From the NCBI GenBank assembly GCA_027347805.1, contig DAIEQP010000062.1, positions 1-8,743 of the forward strand: 8,743 bases of DNA. Reading direction: 5' to 3'. The notes below the pieces were generated by a model. The model searched no databases. It saw only the letters and a program-made list of their open reading frames with translations, and had not been told where the DNA came from. Below, piece by piece: positions 7,267-8,743 of the stretch; position 1 is the first letter of the stretch, and every line of letters starts with the position of its first letter. The stretch is from Ignavibacteria bacterium. Its GTDB lineage: Bacteria; Bacteroidota; Ignavibacteria; Ignavibacteriales; Melioribacteraceae. The position numbers were made by a program, and so were the translations under genes.

Positions 7267-7292
7267 AAACAAAATAATTATCAGTTTTGTTT
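7267..7292. promoter_or_regulatory. Inverted repeats in the divergent gap, possible operator
   Basis: AAACAAAA (7267-7274) and TTTTGTTT (7285-7292) are perfect 8-base inverted repeats with a 10-base spacer. The spacer overlaps the palindrome ATAATTAT (7274-7281). The site is 26 bases upstream of msrA on one side and 41 bases upstream of the small frame at 7334 on the other, so a regulator bound here could affect both. In AT-rich DNA such repeats also arise by chance, and no promoter could be placed with confidence. Confidence 0.3.
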
Positions 7293-7333
7293 CACTTCAG
7301 TTGTCATTCTGTAATCGATAGAAAATAAAAAAT

Positions 7334-7432
7334 ATGTATCTATTTAAACAACAAAAACGTAAATTAAGAACAGAAATTCCTTCCAGTCCTGTTGTTTCTG
7401 AAATTAGTCGAATTTTTAGGGAGAGAGGGTAG
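7334..7432 (+). CDS. Small 32-codon reading frame, in frame with the next gene
   Basis: ATG at 7334 opens 32 codons ending in TAG at 7430-7432. The peptide is basic (KQQKRK near the start) and then reads EIPSSPVVSEISRIFRERG, which looks like real protein rather than shadow sequence. It is in the same frame as the tail-anchored protein starting at 7436, separated only by TAG and one codon (ACA). It could be an upstream leader peptide coupled to that gene, or the true N-terminus of one longer protein whose reading is broken by the TAG, for example a Trp TGG changed to TAG by mutation or sequence error. There is no clear ribosome binding site before the ATG, which weakens the independent-gene reading. 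Confidence 0.4.
   Translation: MYLFKQQKRKLRTEIPSSPVVSEISRIFRERG
7423..7429 (+). promoter_or_regulatory. Ribosome binding site deciding a TTG start
   Basis: GAGAGGG stands 6 bases before TTG at 7436 and is a fair Shine-Dalgarno match. With the in-frame TAG at 7430-7432 immediately upstream, it makes TTG 7436 the only reasonable start of the downstream protein unless the TAG is read through or is an error. The site is within the end of the small upstream frame, as expected for stop-start coupling. Confidence 0.5.
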
Positions 7433-7435
7433 ACA

Positions 7436-7861
7436 TTGGCTGATTCTGGAAAAAAAACTAAGCGTATTACGAAGTCCACAAATGAATTCAGGGAATCTGA
7501 AATTAAAGAACAACTGAATCTCGATCTATTTCTTGAAGCAGAGAAAAACAAAAGAAATTCTCAGGATTCTCCCAAAACTGTTCAACCAGCAAAAGAAAAT
7601 TTACTAGGAGCCAGCAGCAAATTAAAAAAAGTCGATCTAGTTCAGGTAAGTCAGGATAGAATGAAAAAGAAATATTTACCCGATCCGTCAGGATGGAGTA
7701 TCGTCGATGGAGATTATAAAAGTGAAAGTAATTTCCAAGATGAGCCGGTTCTCCGATTAAGAAAAGAAAAAAAGAGAATGCAAATAATAATTTTTATTCT
7801 GGGGTTAGCAATTGTTTCTGTCATAATTCTGGGTATTGCATCCCTGATCGCCAAAGCATAA
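7436..7861 (+). CDS. Tail-anchored single-pass membrane protein of unknown function
   Basis: I do not recognise this family. The 141-aa protein starts at TTG and ends at TAA 7859-7861. Residues 1-114 are highly charged and polar (rich in Lys, Glu, Ser, Asn, Gln) with little predicted globular core, apart from a more ordered-looking patch around KKKYLPDPSGWSIVDGDYK. Residues 116-138 form one hydrophobic segment, preceded by the basic stretch RLRKEKKR, and only a few residues follow it. This predicts a tail anchor with the N-terminal part in the cytoplasm by the positive-inside rule. There is no signal peptide. It is divergent from msrA and 38 bases upstream of a secreted-protein gene, with which it may share a transcript. 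The TTG start and the in-frame TAG just upstream leave open that the native protein is longer by about 34 residues. Confidence 0.75.
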   Translation: MADSGKKTKRITKSTNEFRESEIKEQLNLDLFLEAEKNKRNSQDSPKTVQPAKENLLGASSKLKKVDLVQVSQDRMKKKYLPDPSGWSIVDGDYKSESNFQDEPVLRLRKEKKRMQIIIFILGLAIVSVIILGIASLIAKA

Positions 7862-7899
7862 CTGTTGTAAAAAAATACTCATATAGATTAGGTGTAGTT

Positions 7900-8743
7900 A
7901 TGAAAAACTTAACATTCCTATTTCTGGTGTGTACTTTTTTCAATATCAATGTTAATTTAGCTCAAATATTTTCTCAGAATTTCGATTCAAGTACAACACT
8001 ATCAGATTATTATAATTCAACTCCGTCCACTAATCAATTTCACTCAATATCAACAAGTGGAATTGGTGCAACTGTATCGGTATCATCCAATGCATTAGTC
8101 ATGTCTAGGATTAGCTCTACTTCTAATGTTGCATATGCAGAAAGAAATGTTGACTTTACAACAATTCCCACAGGAATGATTTTCAAATTTGATTTAACAG
8201 TGAGTGGAAATACTGTTGCCGGTACAAACGCATTTTCAATATATGTTGGTGGTTCGGTTATTAGTGGCTCTACTGCACCTACAGTTGCAAATACATTTGC
8301 GAAATTTGGGATAAATGTTTCATCGACAGATGGTCAATTTCAAATTCGAGATATTACAAATACAACAAACGGAGCTCATACTTATAGTGGAACTCAGACG
8401 ATAACTTGGGTATTAAATAATACGGGTTTTTCGCAATCATATCTTTCACCTAGTGGTTCAACTGAAACTGTTGCAAACGATAAAGTTGATATATGGGTGG
8501 GAAGTGTTAAAGAATTTGATGATATCAATGTAGCAACTTCAACTCAAACTCTTGCAAGATTTAAATTTCTCGCTGATCAATTACCTAATGATAATTGTTC
8601 AATCACAATTGACAATATTGTTATAGATAATGAAACAGCTCTTCCTGTTCAAATAACTAAGTTTTATTGCTTAATTAATAATAAATTTATCTCATTAAAT
8701 TGGATAACGGCGACAGAAGTAAATAATTATGGATTTGCAGTAG
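7900..8743 (+). CDS. Secreted beta-rich protein, probable type IX secretion cargo, 3' end missing
   Basis: The frame opens at ATG 7900 and runs 281 codons without a stop to the window edge, so the gene is cut. A signal peptide is clear: Lys2, a hydrophobic stretch (residues 4-18), and likely cleavage after Ala21 before Gln22. Residues about 22-245 are rich in Ser, Thr, Asn and Gly with alternating hydrophobic residues. They end in SITIDNIVIDNE, a form typical of jelly-roll (LamG or carbohydrate-binding-like) sandwiches in this group. From about residue 248, LPVQITKFYC and LNWITATEVNNYGF match the linker commonly found before C-terminal type IX sorting domains in Ignavibacteria and Bacteroidota proteins. 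The sorting domain itself would lie beyond the window. The ribosome binding site is weak (TTAGGTG, about 5 bases upstream). Ligand or enzymatic role cannot be told. Confidence 0.85.
   Translation, partial: MKNLTFLFLVCTFFNINVNLAQIFSQNFDSSTTLSDYYNSTPSTNQFHSISTSGIGATVSVSSNALVMSRISSTSNVAYAERNVDFTTIPTGMIFKFDLTVSGNTVAGTNAFSIYVGGSVISGSTAPTVANTFAKFGINVSSTDGQFQIRDITNTTNGAHTYSGTQTITWVLNNTGFSQSYLSPSGSTETVANDKVDIWVGSVKEFDDINVATSTQTLARFKFLADQLPNDNCSITIDNIVIDNETALPVQITKFYCLINNKFISLNWITATEVNNYGFAV

Noticed and set aside
6986..7321. 111-codon + strand frame antisense to msrA
   Set aside because: It mirrors a well-supported msrA, has no recognisable domain, and its sequence is explained by the complementary codons.
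7297..7551. 84-codon - strand frame overlapping the small upstream frame and the tail-anchored gene
   Set aside because: The + strand frames have better start context and a coherent membrane-protein layout; this one shows no recognisable features.
1..8743. Search by eye for tRNA, rRNA, CRISPR arrays, transposases and insertion-sequence ends
   Set aside because: No cloverleaf with a T-loop consensus, no regularly spaced repeats, and no transposase motifs or terminal repeats with target duplications were seen.

Overview
The window is AT-rich bacterial DNA. Several things point to the Bacteroidota/Chlorobi/Ignavibacteria side of the tree, most likely an Ignavibacteria-like organism. The last gene encodes a secreted protein with the LPVxxxxF...LNWxTATEVNNYGF linker that typically precedes type IX secretion sorting tails in these bacteria. 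The first fragment is the end of an S9 (dipeptidyl-peptidase IV-like) peptidase, a family common there. Lineage is inferred from protein style only.

Layout: (1) positions 1-150, 3' end of an S9 peptidase gene on the + strand. (2) 151-503, a 353-base gap with no convincing gene but three inverted-repeat structures and a tentative promoter. (3) 504-6552, a two-gene operon for glutamate synthase: gltB (1531 aa) and gltD (486 aa), overlapping by 8 bases, with a near-perfect Shine-Dalgarno for gltD inside the end of gltB. (4) 6553-6610, a strong hairpin between convergent genes. (5) 6611-7240 on the - strand, msrA (peptide methionine-S-sulfoxide reductase) with an N-terminal hydrophobic segment. 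(6) 7241-7333, a short divergent gap with inverted repeats. (7) 7334-7861, a 32-codon reading frame ending in TAG followed, in the same frame and three bases later, by a TTG-started 141-aa tail-anchored protein of unknown function. (8) 7900 to the end, the start of a large secreted beta-rich protein cut by the window edge.

GltB and GltD form the bacterial glutamate synthase (GOGAT): GltD takes electrons from NAD(P)H through FAD and Fe-S clusters, and GltB uses them to turn 2-oxoglutarate plus the ammonia released from glutamine into glutamate. This is the main nitrogen-assimilation step paired with glutamine synthetase, which is not in the window. The other genes show no functional link to it.

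Most of the window is ordinary housekeeping sequence. The parts worth a second look are the structured gap upstream of gltB and the interrupted or coupled small membrane-protein gene at 7334-7861. I did not see evidence for a large undescribed system.
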